A stretch of DNA of 58,284 bases from Bacteroidota bacterium (GCA_013816615.1 JACDED010000006.1:9807-68090); one strand, 5' to 3'; positions 39,887 through 49,228 are shown, numbered from the stretch's first letter. Translations and numbers: made by a program. The notes: generated from the sequence alone by a model not told the origin.

Positions 39887-40783
39887 TTACTTTTTCTTAC
39901 CGCTAAAATTCTTTTTAAAAGGATAAATAAATTGGCCTATAAAAGTTGTTGGCACTTCTTTTCCGCCCACAACGCCTAAAATGGGTTGTTTGTCTTTTGG
40001 CAGATGAAAATGTCCGAACATTAGGTCCCATATGTTTAAAATAGAGGCGTAGTTAACGCCATATTTTCTATCTACATTTTTAGCATGATGCCATGCATGG
40101 CTTTCGGGTGTGTTGATGATATAATTTAACCAACCCCATTTTACTTTTATGTTCATATGCGTAAAAAAACCCCAAACATTTTGAACGGTTATTTGAAACA
40201 GGAAGTAATCCACGGCCGAGTAACCGATCATTGCAAATGGGATAAAAATAAGTGGCTTAAAAACGATCATTTCCACCCAATGAAAGTGGCGGGTAGAGGC
40301 GGCACCCAATTCTTCCTGTGCATGATGGATCTTATGAAACTCCCAGAAAAAATTTGAACGGTGTAAAATAACATGGGCTAACCATTCGCAAAAATCCTGA
40401 AGGATAAACATGATCAATATCTGTAACCACGGATTAAGATGAGTAATATCCATCACTTTAAGACTATGTACATTAAACAGCGCCATGAATTTTAAAAATG
40501 CAAATTCAGTTACTGCGCATAGAGCAAAAAAGCCCAGAACATTTATTAAAATATCATTAAATAAAACATAAAACGTATCCTGCCAAAAGTATTTGCGCAA
40601 CATAACGCCATGTTTACGTTGTTTTGGCAATATAATTTCTAACACAAAGCAAAGCAGGTAAGCTAAAAAAACAGCATAATAAACGTTTTTTAAGGCGGGA
40701 TGCTTTAGACTATCTTTTGTATAATTCCAAAATTGCGATTGCTGTGATGCAAACTCATTAGTTATTTCTGAGAAAAACGACAT
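39887..40783 (-). CDS. Sterol desaturase / fatty acid hydroxylase family protein
   Basis: Histidine clusters: HVILHRSNFFWEFHKIHHAQEE, STRHFHWVEM, HAWHHAKNVD. Confidence 0.9.
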   Translation of the reverse strand: MSFFSEITNEFASQQSQFWNYTKDSLKHPALKNVYYAVFLAYLLCFVLEIILPKQRKHGVMLRKYFWQDTFYVLFNDILINVLGFFALCAVTEFAFLKFMALFNVHSLKVMDITHLNPWLQILIMFILQDFCEWLAHVILHRSNFFWEFHKIHHAQEELGAASTRHFHWVEMIVFKPLIFIPFAMIGYSAVDYFLFQITVQNVWGFFTHMNIKVKWGWLNYIINTPESHAWHHAKNVDRKYGVNYASILNIWDLMFGHFHLPKDKQPILGVVGGKEVPTTFIGQFIYPFKKNFSGKKK

Positions 40784-40830
40784 GATTTATTAGCTGCAAT
40801 TTACTTAATTAACAATAATAAGCCAAAGAT

Positions 40831-41328
40831 TTAGCCAACCTTTTTTCCAAGAATGATAAGGTCTCGCATAATACCATCCATATTTGCAACTTCGGGTAAA
40901 TGCGCCCATTTTTCAAACTCGAATTGATAAAATAATTTAAGGCTTGGTTTATTATGTCCAAAAATAAAACCTAAAAGTGAATGGATGTTTAATGAAGGAG
41001 AAACGGCAATTGCTTTTTGTAAACAGATCTTTCCTAAACCTTTTCCTCTTAAACTTTCTTCTAAATAAATACTTACTTCAACAGTTCCATCATAAGCAGG
41101 GCGACCATAAAAAGAATTAAAGCTCATCCAACCCGCATATTGTCCATCAAGCATTACCAACCATAACGGTCTTTTATCAGAAGAGTGTGCGTTGAACCAT
41201 GCTAATTTACTTTCAACACTTACCGGCTCAAGATCTGCAGTAACAAGGCGAGACATCACGGTTGAATTATAAGTAGCAACGATCTTGGGCAGATCATTAA
41301 CTGAAGCATTTATAAATTCAACATTCAT
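40831..41328 (-). CDS. GNAT family N-acetyltransferase (phosphinothricin acetyltransferase-like)
   Basis: FINASVNDLPKIVATYNSTV; VEVSIYLEESLRGKGLGKICLQKAI (acetyl-CoA binding motif). Confidence 0.85.
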   Translation of the reverse strand: MNVEFINASVNDLPKIVATYNSTVMSRLVTADLEPVSVESKLAWFNAHSSDKRPLWLVMLDGQYAGWMSFNSFYGRPAYDGTVEVSIYLEESLRGKGLGKICLQKAIAVSPSLNIHSLLGFIFGHNKPSLKLFYQFEFEKWAHLPEVANMDGIMRDLIILGKKVG

Positions 41329-42524
41329 TAATACAATAAATTGTGATAAGGATAACGTTTGATATGTAATTCTTTTACGAGCTCGTAAACCGTTTTTTTG
41401 AACTCATCAATATTTTCTTTTTCCTGCGCACTAATAAATAAAACTTTATTGTTAAGGCTTTTCATCCAGGTATTTTTTATATCTTCTAACGATAAATTTT
41501 CACGCGTTGTTGGTGTAAGATCATCATCATCTTTTTTAGTGTAAGTAAACGCATCAATTTTATTGAACACTAAAATAACCGGCTTATCCCCGGCACCAAT
41601 ATCGTGCAAAGTTTGCTTAACGACATTTAAATGTTCCTCAAAATTTTTATGAGAAATATCTACAACATGAATCAATACATCGGCCTCGCGAACCTCGTCA
41701 AGCGTAGATTTGAAACTTTCCACCAATTCGGTTGGCAGCTTTCTTATAAATCCTACCGTATCACTTAAAAGAAAAAATAGATTATCAATAGTTACTTTTC
41801 TTACAGTTGTATCTAAAGTGGCAAATAATTTATTTTCAGCAAAAACACTGCTCTTGCTTAGCATATTCATGATAGTGCTTTTACCAACATTTGTATAACC
41901 AACTAAAGCTACACGAATTAATTCACCACGGTTTTTACGTTGCGTGGCCATTTGTTTATCGATCTCTTTTAATCTTTCTTTTAGTAGCGCAATTTTATCT
42001 CGCACTATTCTTCTATCTGTTTCAATTTCTTTTTCACCGGCACCACCGCGGGTTCCGGTACCACCACGTTGCCTTTCCAGGTGAGTCCACATACCTGTTA
42101 AGCGGGGTAACATGTATTGGTATTGCGCTAACTGAACCTGCGTTTTTGCATGCGCGGTTTGTGCGCGCTGTTCAAATATTTCAAGAATTAAAGTGGTACG
42201 GTCTAATATTTTTTTACCTAATTCTTTTTCAAGATTTCGTTGTTGAGATGGAGAAAGCTCGTCGTCAAAAATCACAACATCAATTTTATTTTCAATAACA
42301 AAATTTTTGATCTCGGCTACTTTTCCTTTTCCAATAAAGGTTGCTTTATCAGGTTTTTCAAGTTTTTGCGTAAATGCTTTTTTTGTTTCAAGACCATAAG
42401 TTTCTGCTAAAAAAGCAAGCTCGTCAAGATATTCTTTGGCGAGGCCATCATCTTGTAATTTATTTATAACACCAATTAAAACGCAGGTATGTGTTGGTAT
42501 TTCGGTAGATACTGTTTCTTTCAT
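41328..42524 (-). CDS. hflX: GTPase HflX
   Basis: VIFDDELSPSQQRNLEKELGKKILDRTTLILEIFEQRAQTAHAKTQVQLAQYQYMLPRL, VALVGYTNVGKSTIMN, SDTVGFIRKLP. Confidence 0.97.
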   Translation of the reverse strand: MKETVSTEIPTHTCVLIGVINKLQDDGLAKEYLDELAFLAETYGLETKKAFTQKLEKPDKATFIGKGKVAEIKNFVIENKIDVVIFDDELSPSQQRNLEKELGKKILDRTTLILEIFEQRAQTAHAKTQVQLAQYQYMLPRLTGMWTHLERQRGGTGTRGGAGEKEIETDRRIVRDKIALLKERLKEIDKQMATQRKNRGELIRVALVGYTNVGKSTIMNMLSKSSVFAENKLFATLDTTVRKVTIDNLFFLLSDTVGFIRKLPTELVESFKSTLDEVREADVLIHVVDISHKNFEEHLNVVKQTLHDIGAGDKPVILVFNKIDAFTYTKKDDDDLTPTTRENLSLEDIKNTWMKSLNNKVLFISAQEKENIDEFKKTVYELVKELHIKRYPYHNLLY

Positions 42525-42529
42525 TGATC

Positions 42530-43168
42530 TTAGTGCCCTTTAATCTGGCTATTCACATATTCTGCAATAGCCATTGCCTGCTCATCATTTACAGGTGCAG
42601 CGGGCATTGCACCTTTTCCATGAACAATTATTTCTTTTATGCCGGCTTGATCTAATAACGTTGTACCAAGATCTTTTGCACCGGCCATCCCTAATTTTCC
42701 ATCTGAACCATGGCATAAAACACAATTGGCTTCGTATAACGATTTTCCATCTGTTGCAGCAACTTCATGTGATTCTGTTTTAGTTTCAGGATCCTTAGCA
42801 ATACCTTTCTTTTTATGATAAATTTCTCCTAGCCCAAAGCTTCCGGTGATCATTAATAAACTTAATGCGGCTAGCATCTTTCTTTGTTTTCTAAAACCAA
42901 TAACGGCAACAGGTATAGAGGAAAATATCATTATTAATTTTATCCATAATAAATAATCATATTTACCACCGTAAGGTATTTGTGTCATCAAATAAATTCC
43001 GGTCAATAAAAAAAGAACACTGATAACAATTTCAAATATTCTTGTCTTTTTTGAAAAGGCAGTTAACAGGTTGTTTTTATTGCTTAACAATAAAACTGTT
43101 TTTATTACATAAAGCAGTAAAAACAAGCATACAACTAAATAATGGGTATGTAAAAAGCCTTTATACAT
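42530..43168 (-). CDS. Membrane protein (SirB-like helices) fused to c-type cytochrome domain
   Basis: N-terminal TM helices, then EANCVLCHGSDGKLGMAGAKDLG (CxxCH) and GAMPAAPVNDEQAMAIAEYVN. Start trimmed from 43408 to MYKGFLHTHYLV (43168), which removes overlap with the divergent gene at 43311. Confidence 0.8.
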   Translation of the reverse strand: MYKGFLHTHYLVVCLFLLLYVIKTVLLLSNKNNLLTAFSKKTRIFEIVISVLFLLTGIYLMTQIPYGGKYDYLLWIKLIMIFSSIPVAVIGFRKQRKMLAALSLLMITGSFGLGEIYHKKKGIAKDPETKTESHEVAATDGKSLYEANCVLCHGSDGKLGMAGAKDLGTTLLDQAGIKEIIVHGKGAMPAAPVNDEQAMAIAEYVNSQIKGH

Positions 43169-43310
43169 ATTTTGATATTTTGTTGTAAAATTAAGGATAA
43201 AGACGGAATAAAAAAGCAAATAAGAGGTAGTAATTTTCGTAAATCTGTTTAAATTTGAGGGTTTGCGAATAAAAGCAGAGTATAAATATTTTATAATAAC
43301 TAATTGATAG

Positions 43311-46300
43311 ATGAAACGAATAAGCTTATTGCTGATAATAGTAATTTTTTTTAGTTTAAAGTATACCGCACAATCTACTTTTCCTACAAATGGCGCGCCT
43401 TTCAACATACATAGTATTTACGCTTTTACAAATGCAACTATTTATGTTGATTTTGAGACCTTAATAAAAAAAGGCACACTTTTAATACAGGATGGAAGGA
43501 TCATTGCTGCGGCAGAGAAAGTAGATCTTCCCAAAAATGCTATTGTTTACGATCTCAATGGAAAATTTATTTATCCCTCTTTTATTGATCTTTATTCTGA
43601 TTACGGTATTACTGATTCAAGGCCGGCAGCAGGGCATAATCACGGTACCCCGCAAATGGAAAGTAATGTTAAAGGTGCCTACGGTTGGAATCAAGCCATC
43701 CGATCAGATTATGAAGCGTATAAAGTTTTTTTAGTGAATAAAGAAAAGGCAGAAGAGTTAAAAAAATCAGGCTTTAGTTCAGTATTATCTTTTCGTAGAG
43801 ATGGCATTGTAAGAGGAAGTGGTGTTTTTGTAAACTTAACAGGTAAGAATGAGAACGAAAATATTATTTTAGATAAAGCGGCCGGATTTTATTCTTTCTC
43901 GAAAGGTTCTTCAACACAGGATTACCCGAGTTCTTTAACCGGAAGTATTGCTCTGTTGCGTCAAACCTATTACGATGCTTTATGGTATGCGCAAAATCAA
44001 AATAAAAACGAATACAATATTTCGTTAGACGCATTAAATAAAATTAAAGACCTGCCAGCGATTTTTGAAGCCAATGATAAATACAACGCATTACGTGCAG
44101 CAAAAGTTGGTAAAGAATTTAATATAAAGTATATTATTAAAGCCGGAGGTAATGAATATCAACGTATGAACGATATTCAAAACACACAATTAAAATATAT
44201 TGTGCCTTTAAATTTTCCTGTTGCTTATGATGTGGAAGATCCTTTTGATGCAGAAGCGGTTTCACTGGCAGAATTAAAACATTGGGAACTGGCACCAACC
44301 AATCCTGCCGAGTTTGAAAAAAACGCGATCACTTTTTGTTTAACAGCCGCTGATCTTAAAGATAGAAGTCAGTTTCTTTCTAACCTCAGGAAAGCTGTAA
44401 AATATGGGCTTTCAGAGAAAATGGCTTTAAAAGCTTTAACCGTAAATCCTGCCACGTTTATTAATGTACAGGATAAAGTCGGAAGCTTGAAAAAAGATCT
44501 TTTTGCAAATTTTTTCATAAGCAATAAATCTATTTTTGAAAATGATGCGGTGATCATGCAAAACTGGTCAGGTGGCGAACCAACTATTTTTTCAGATATA
44601 AACGCCCTGGATATTCGCGGCAATTACGTGTTGAATACACCGGGTAAAAATTATAAAATAAAGATCTCTGGCGATCTGCCAACGCCACAAGCTAAGATCA
44701 CAATTGATACTGCGAAAAAGAACTTAAGTTATCACTTCACAAACAATCAAATTTCTTTTAGTTTTTCTTATGATTCAACAAAAACTATTCGTGCAAATGG
44801 TAATTATGATGCTATTTCAAAGAGCTTTGAAGGAAAAGGCCAGTTGGCAAATGGTGATTGGTTCGATTTTAAAATGACTTACGAATCTGCTGTTGATACA
44901 ACAACAAAACCAAAACCAGGCGATAAAAAAACAGATCTTAATTTAGGAAAGGTTATTTATCCTTTCAATGCTTTTGGTGAGCCTTTGCCGGATGAAAAAG
45001 GAATTTTTAAGGAACAATGGAATAAATTTAAGAACCGTTATTCTGCCATCTTAATTAAAAATGCTACTGTGTGGACAAACAATGATGACAGCATATTGGT
45101 TGATCATGATGTGTACATTGTAGAGGGAAAAATTGTACGCATTGCAAAAAACATTGATACGCCAAAAATGGCTTTCGCTAAAATTATTGATGCACAAGGT
45201 AAACATCTAACACCGGGTATTATTGATGAGCACAGCCATATTGCTTTAACCGCAGGTGTTAATGAAGGTGCTCAATCAAGCAGTGCCGAAGTAAGAATGG
45301 GCGATGTTTTAAATCCTGAAGATATAAATATTTACCGCCAGCTTTCAGGTGGTGTTACCACTGCGCAATTACTACATGGTTCTGCAAATCCAATTGGTGG
45401 TCAAAGTGTATTGATAAAATTACGTTGGGGCCACACTGCCGAAGATCTTAAATATGAAAAAGCAGATCCGTTCATCAAATTTGCGTTGGGCGAAAACGTA
45501 AAACAAAGTAACTGGGGCGATCATAATTCTATTCGTTTCCCGCAATCACGTATGGGTGTTGAACAGGTATATAAAGATTATTTTACACGCGCCAAAGAAT
45601 ATGATCTGCAATGGCAATCGTTTTCAAAATTAACACCAAAAAACATTGAAAAAAATAAAGTTGGTACTCCCCGTAAAGATCTTGAGCTGGAAGCTTTAGC
45701 GGAGATCATAAATAAAAAACGTTTTATTACTTGTCATAGTTATGTGCAAAGCGAAATTAATATGCTAATGCATATAGCAGATAGTTTTGGATTTAAAGTA
45801 AATACGTTTACGCATATTTTAGAAGGTTATAAAGTAGCAGATAAAATGAAATTACACGGAGTAAACGCTTCTACATTTTCAGATTGGTGGGCATATAAGA
45901 ACGAAGTGTTAGAAGCAATTCCTTATAACGCTGCTATCTTAACAAAGGTAGGGGTTAACACTGCTATAAATAGTGATGATGCCGAGATGGCTCGTCGTTT
46001 GAACCAGGAGGCTGCAAAATCAATTAAGTATGGTGGTTTAACTGAAGTGGAAGCGTTGAAATTAGTAACTCTGAACCCTGCAAAAATGTTACATATTGAT
46101 GATAAAGTAGGAAGTATTAAAGCTGGTAAGGTGGCAGATCTAGTTTTGTGGACAGATAATCCAATGAGTGTTTATGCAAAAGCAGATAAAACAATTATTG
46201 ATGGCCAGATCTATTTTGACAGGGATGAAGATGTTAAATTAAAAGAATATGTGAAAACAGAAAGAGCAAGAATAATTGCAAAATTATTATTGGAAAAACA

Positions 46301-46400
46301 AAAAGGTGGTAAGGTTGAAAAACTGAAATTAAAGCATGAACGTTTGTATCATTGCAATACAATTGAAGGCGTGGATGAAGAATTAACAGGACATAGATAA
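43311..46400 (+). CDS. Exported amidohydrolase with two amidohydrolase-like halves
   Basis: Signal peptide; second half has GKHLTPGIIDEHSHIAL (HxH), FITCHSY, FTHILEGYK, TAINSDDAEMARRL; first half retains GKFIYPSFIDLYSDYG without HxH. Confidence 0.85.
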   Translation: MKRISLLLIIVIFFSLKYTAQSTFPTNGAPFNIHSIYAFTNATIYVDFETLIKKGTLLIQDGRIIAAAEKVDLPKNAIVYDLNGKFIYPSFIDLYSDYGITDSRPAAGHNHGTPQMESNVKGAYGWNQAIRSDYEAYKVFLVNKEKAEELKKSGFSSVLSFRRDGIVRGSGVFVNLTGKNENENIILDKAAGFYSFSKGSSTQDYPSSLTGSIALLRQTYYDALWYAQNQNKNEYNISLDALNKIKDLPAIFEANDKYNALRAAKVGKEFNIKYIIKAGGNEYQRMNDIQNTQLKYIVPLNFPVAYDVEDPFDAEAVSLAELKHWELAPTNPAEFEKNAITFCLTAADLKDRSQFLSNLRKAVKYGLSEKMALKALTVNPATFINVQDKVGSLKKDLFANFFISNKSIFENDAVIMQNWSGGEPTIFSDINALDIRGNYVLNTPGKNYKIKISGDLPTPQAKITIDTAKKNLSYHFTNNQISFSFSYDSTKTIRANGNYDAISKSFEGKGQLANGDWFDFKMTYESAVDTTTKPKPGDKKTDLNLGKVIYPFNAFGEPLPDEKGIFKEQWNKFKNRYSAILIKNATVWTNNDDSILVDHDVYIVEGKIVRIAKNIDTPKMAFAKIIDAQGKHLTPGIIDEHSHIALTAGVNEGAQSSSAEVRMGDVLNPEDINIYRQLSGGVTTAQLLHGSANPIGGQSVLIKLRWGHTAEDLKYEKADPFIKFALGENVKQSNWGDHNSIRFPQSRMGVEQVYKDYFTRAKEYDLQWQSFSKLTPKNIEKNKVGTPRKDLELEALAEIINKKRFITCHSYVQSEINMLMHIADSFGFKVNTFTHILEGYKVADKMKLHGVNASTFSDWWAYKNEVLEAIPYNAAILTKVGVNTAINSDDAEMARRLNQEAAKSIKYGGLTEVEALKLVTLNPAKMLHIDDKVGSIKAGKVADLVLWTDNPMSVYAKADKTIIDGQIYFDRDEDVKLKEYVKTERARIIAKLLLEKQKGGKVEKLKLKHERLYHCNTIEGVDEELTGHR

Positions 46401-46411
46401 ATATACAGTCC

Positions 46412-46445
46412 ATTCCCCCTTTGACAAAAGGGGGTTAGGGGGATT
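46412..46445. repeat. Left terminal inverted repeat with nested hairpin CCCCCTTT-GACA-AAAGGGGG
   Basis: Read directly; reverse complement matches 46845-46876 apart from the hairpin-loop region. Confidence 0.92.
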
Positions 46446-46447
46446 AA

Positions 46448-46834
46448 ATGCAAACAAAAAGTAACTATAATAAAAACTTAAAGCAGTTGGCCAGGGAGAA
46501 ACGCAACGATTCAACCTTTGGTGAAGTTTTATTGTGGAAAAACTTGTTAAGTAGATCAAAGTTAGGTTTTCAGTTTAATAGACAGTTTCCGTTCGAAAAT
46601 TATATTGTCGATTTTATTTGTAGAAAATTAAGATTGGTTATAGAAGTGGATGGTTATTCTCATAATTTTAAATATGTGGAAGATACAGCAAGAGATGAGA
46701 TGTTGAATAGTTTTGGTTATGAGGTTGTAAGAGTTTCAGAGCACGATGTAAAATATAATTTTGAAAACGTAACAAGAGTAGTTGTTGCGAAAGTTGACGA
46801 ATTAAAATTAAAATATTCACATGATAAAATTTAA
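46448..46834 (+). CDS. DUF559 domain protein (PD-(D/E)XK-like endonuclease)
   Basis: TFGEVLLWKNLLSRSKLGFQFNRQFPFENYIVDFICRKLRLVIEVDGYSHNF...RDEMLNSFGYEVVRVSEHDV is the full DUF559 signature. Confidence 0.92.
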   Translation: MQTKSNYNKNLKQLAREKRNDSTFGEVLLWKNLLSRSKLGFQFNRQFPFENYIVDFICRKLRLVIEVDGYSHNFKYVEDTARDEMLNSFGYEVVRVSEHDVKYNFENVTRVVVAKVDELKLKYSHDKI

Positions 46835-48170
46835 AGATAGAATCAATCCCCCTAACCCCCTTCTTCAAGGGGGAATCTCAGTATATTTTAAAATAGCGAT
46901 ACTTCTTTCTATTTTAGGATTTGGTAATGCAAATGCCCAAAAAACATACACGCATATTGCTTTAATAAATGCGACTGCACATATAGGTAACGGAAAAATT
47001 ATTGAGAACAGTATTGTTGTGATCAATAAAAATAAATTAGAAATGGTAAACAGCATTACAGGTATTCGCTTAAATCCAAGCGCGTATGACACAGTAATAG
47101 ATCTTTCAGGAAAACATATTTACCCGGGCCTTATCAATACAAATAATATTTTAGGCTTGCACGATGCTGAGGCGGTAAGAGCTACGCGCGATTTTTCGGA
47201 AGTAGGAAATATTAACCCGCATATTAGAACGCTGATAGCTTACAATACAGATAACATTATTACACCAACTGTAAAAACTAACGGTATTTTATATACGCAA
47301 GCCACCCCGCGTGATGGTTTGATCAGTGGTTCATCTTCTATTATGGCGTTGGAAGGTTGGAACTGGGAAGATGCAGTGCTTAAGGCAGACGATGGAATTC
47401 ATCTTAGTTTTCCAAAAGCTATTACCCGCAAATTTACTGAAGAAGAAGGTTTATCGGTCGCATCAAATAAAAATTATAATACAGAGATAAATTATCTGAA
47501 TAAATTTTTTGATGATGCGCAGGCTTATTGTTTAACTACAAATGCTGCCGAGAAAAACATCCGTTTTGAAGCTATGCGTGGTGTTTTTAACGGTACAGCT
47601 AACTTATACCTTCATGCCGAAAAAGCCAAAGACATAATGAGCGTGATCAATTTTGTGAAAAAATATAACATCAAAAAACCTGTAATTGTGGGTGGAAAAG
47701 AGTCTTATAAGATCACTGCTGCATTAAAGAAAAATAATATTCCGGTGATGTTAAATCGTGTAAATGATCTGCCTGATAATGCAGATGATGGGGTTGATAT
47801 GGTTTTTAGTACACCTTCTTTGTTGCAAAAAGACAGTGTTTTATTTTGTTTGCAGTTAGAAGGTGATATGGAAGCTGCTCAAAGCAGAAACCTACCCTTT
47901 AACGCAGGCATGGCTGTTGCTTATGGCTTAACAAAAGAGGAAGCTTTGGCTAGCATTACATCAAATGCTGCAAAAATTTTGGGAGTAGAAAAAGAAATCG
48001 GAACTTTGGAAGAAGGAAAATTAGCTTCATTAGTGGTGAGCGATGGAGATATTTTAGATATGAAAACAAACAACATTATTTTGGCTTACATTGCCGGAAA
48101 AAATATTGGTCTCACAAATAAACAAACAGAATTGTATTTAAAATACAAAACTAAATATGGTATAAAATAA
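46821..48170 (+). CDS. Exported amidohydrolase-like protein, metal-binding motif degenerate
   Basis: Signal-peptide-like FKIAILLSILGFGNANAQ after an element-encoded 21-22 aa N-terminal extension; amidohydrolase-like C-terminus LTKEEALASITSNAAKILGVEKEIGTLEEGKLASLVV; HxH site replaced by GLINTNNILGL. Confidence 0.8.
   Translation: MIKFKDRINPPNPLLQGGISVYFKIAILLSILGFGNANAQKTYTHIALINATAHIGNGKIIENSIVVINKNKLEMVNSITGIRLNPSAYDTVIDLSGKHIYPGLINTNNILGLHDAEAVRATRDFSEVGNINPHIRTLIAYNTDNIITPTVKTNGILYTQATPRDGLISGSSSIMALEGWNWEDAVLKADDGIHLSFPKAITRKFTEEEGLSVASNKNYNTEINYLNKFFDDAQAYCLTTNAAEKNIRFEAMRGVFNGTANLYLHAEKAKDIMSVINFVKKYNIKKPVIVGGKESYKITAALKKNNIPVMLNRVNDLPDNADDGVDMVFSTPSLLQKDSVLFCLQLEGDMEAAQSRNLPFNAGMAVAYGLTKEEALASITSNAAKILGVEKEIGTLEEGKLASLVVSDGDILDMKTNNIILAYIAGKNIGLTNKQTELYLKYKTKYGIK
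46845..46876. repeat. Right terminal inverted repeat with nested hairpin CCCCCTT-CTTC-AAGGGGG
   Basis: Read directly; translated as INPPNPLLQGGI in the N-terminal extension of the downstream ORF. Confidence 0.92.
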
Positions 48171-48175
48171 TTTTT

Positions 48176-49228
48176 ATGATAGATAATAAGGTAATAGTAG
48201 GGATCTCGCAAGGAGATATAAACGGAATTGGTTTAGAAGTAGTTCTTAAAACTTTAATGGAACCGGGTATTGCAGATATTTGCACGCCTGTATTATTCAG
48301 TTCTCAAAAAACGGTTTCTTATTATAGAAAAGTTTTAGGTTTAGAAGAGTTTAGTTTTAATCCAATGCGCGAATTTTCTCAATTGAATTCGAAAAAAGTA
48401 AATGTATTTGTTTGCTATGAAGAAGAAGTAAATATTGAGATGGGAAAGGCCACAGATGTTGGCGGAAAATATGCTTTAATTTCTTTAGAAAAAGCAACCC
48501 AGGCCTTGGTGGATAAGAGTATTGATGCCCTGGTTACTGCGCCTATCAATAAAAGTAACATACAAGGTGATAATTTTAAATTTGTTGGGCACACTGAATA
48601 CCTTGGTTCAAAATTAGGTGGCGATCCGTTAATGTTCATGTGTTCTGATAACGGTTTGCGTATTGCGGTTGTTACAGGTCATGTGCCTTTAAAAGATGTG
48701 GCTTCAAAATTGAGCATTGATGGAATCTCTAATAAGATCGTTCAATTACACGACTCGTTGATAAAAGATTTTGGTATCCGTAAACCAAAGATCGCCGTTT
48801 TAGGTTTAAACCCTCACGCCGGTGACAATGGTGCAATTGGTAACGAGGATAAAGAGATCATTATTCCGGCAATAGAAAAAACAAAATTAAGTGGCCTTGT
48901 TTACGGCCCTTATTCGGCTGATGGCTTTTTTGGAAACGGCACTTATAAACAATTTGATGCGGTTTTAGCAATGTATCACGACCAGGGTTTGATCCCTTTT
49001 AAAACGATTGCTTTTAACGAAGGCGTGAATTTTACAGCAGGTTTAAATGCAGTACGAACCAGCCCTGATCACGGCACTGGCTATGACATTGCGGGTAAAA
49101 ATAAGGCTAACGAACAATCTTTTAAAAAGGCCTTATATGCAGCAATTGACATTTTTAAGAACAGAAAATTGCATGCCGAAATAACTGAAAATCCATTACA
49201 TATTGGTACTATTAAAAAAGAACGCTAG
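48176..49228 (+). CDS. pdxA: 4-hydroxythreonine-4-phosphate dehydrogenase
   Basis: GISQGDINGIGLEVVLKTL, VTAPINKSNIQ, VTGHVPLKDV, GLNPHAGDNGAIGNED, YHDQGLIPFKTIAF, TSPDHGTGYDIAGK. Confidence 0.95.
   Translation: MIDNKVIVGISQGDINGIGLEVVLKTLMEPGIADICTPVLFSSQKTVSYYRKVLGLEEFSFNPMREFSQLNSKKVNVFVCYEEEVNIEMGKATDVGGKYALISLEKATQALVDKSIDALVTAPINKSNIQGDNFKFVGHTEYLGSKLGGDPLMFMCSDNGLRIAVVTGHVPLKDVASKLSIDGISNKIVQLHDSLIKDFGIRKPKIAVLGLNPHAGDNGAIGNEDKEIIIPAIEKTKLSGLVYGPYSADGFFGNGTYKQFDAVLAMYHDQGLIPFKTIAFNEGVNFTAGLNAVRTSPDHGTGYDIAGKNKANEQSFKKALYAAIDIFKNRKLHAEITENPLHIGTIKKER

Larger units (their letters stand above)
46412..46876 (+). mobile_element. Candidate compact repeat-bounded element carrying a DUF559 nuclease-like ORF
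   Basis: Terminal inverted repeats ATTCCCCCTTTGACAAAAGGGGGTTAGGGGGATT (46412-46445) and AATCCCCCTAACCCCCTTCTTCAAGGGGGAAT (46845-46876) flank the ORF at 3 nt and 10 nt. Confidence 0.65.

Noticed and set aside
42530-43408. 80-aa N-terminal extension of the cytochrome c membrane protein
   Set aside because: The extension overlaps the divergent amidohydrolase start and promoter region; the MYKGFLHTHY start is more plausible.
46412-46876. Target-site duplication flanking the DUF559 element
   Set aside because: Flanks share a short CAGT on both sides (TACAGTCC / CTCAGTAT), but this is too short and offset to call a duplication without an empty site.
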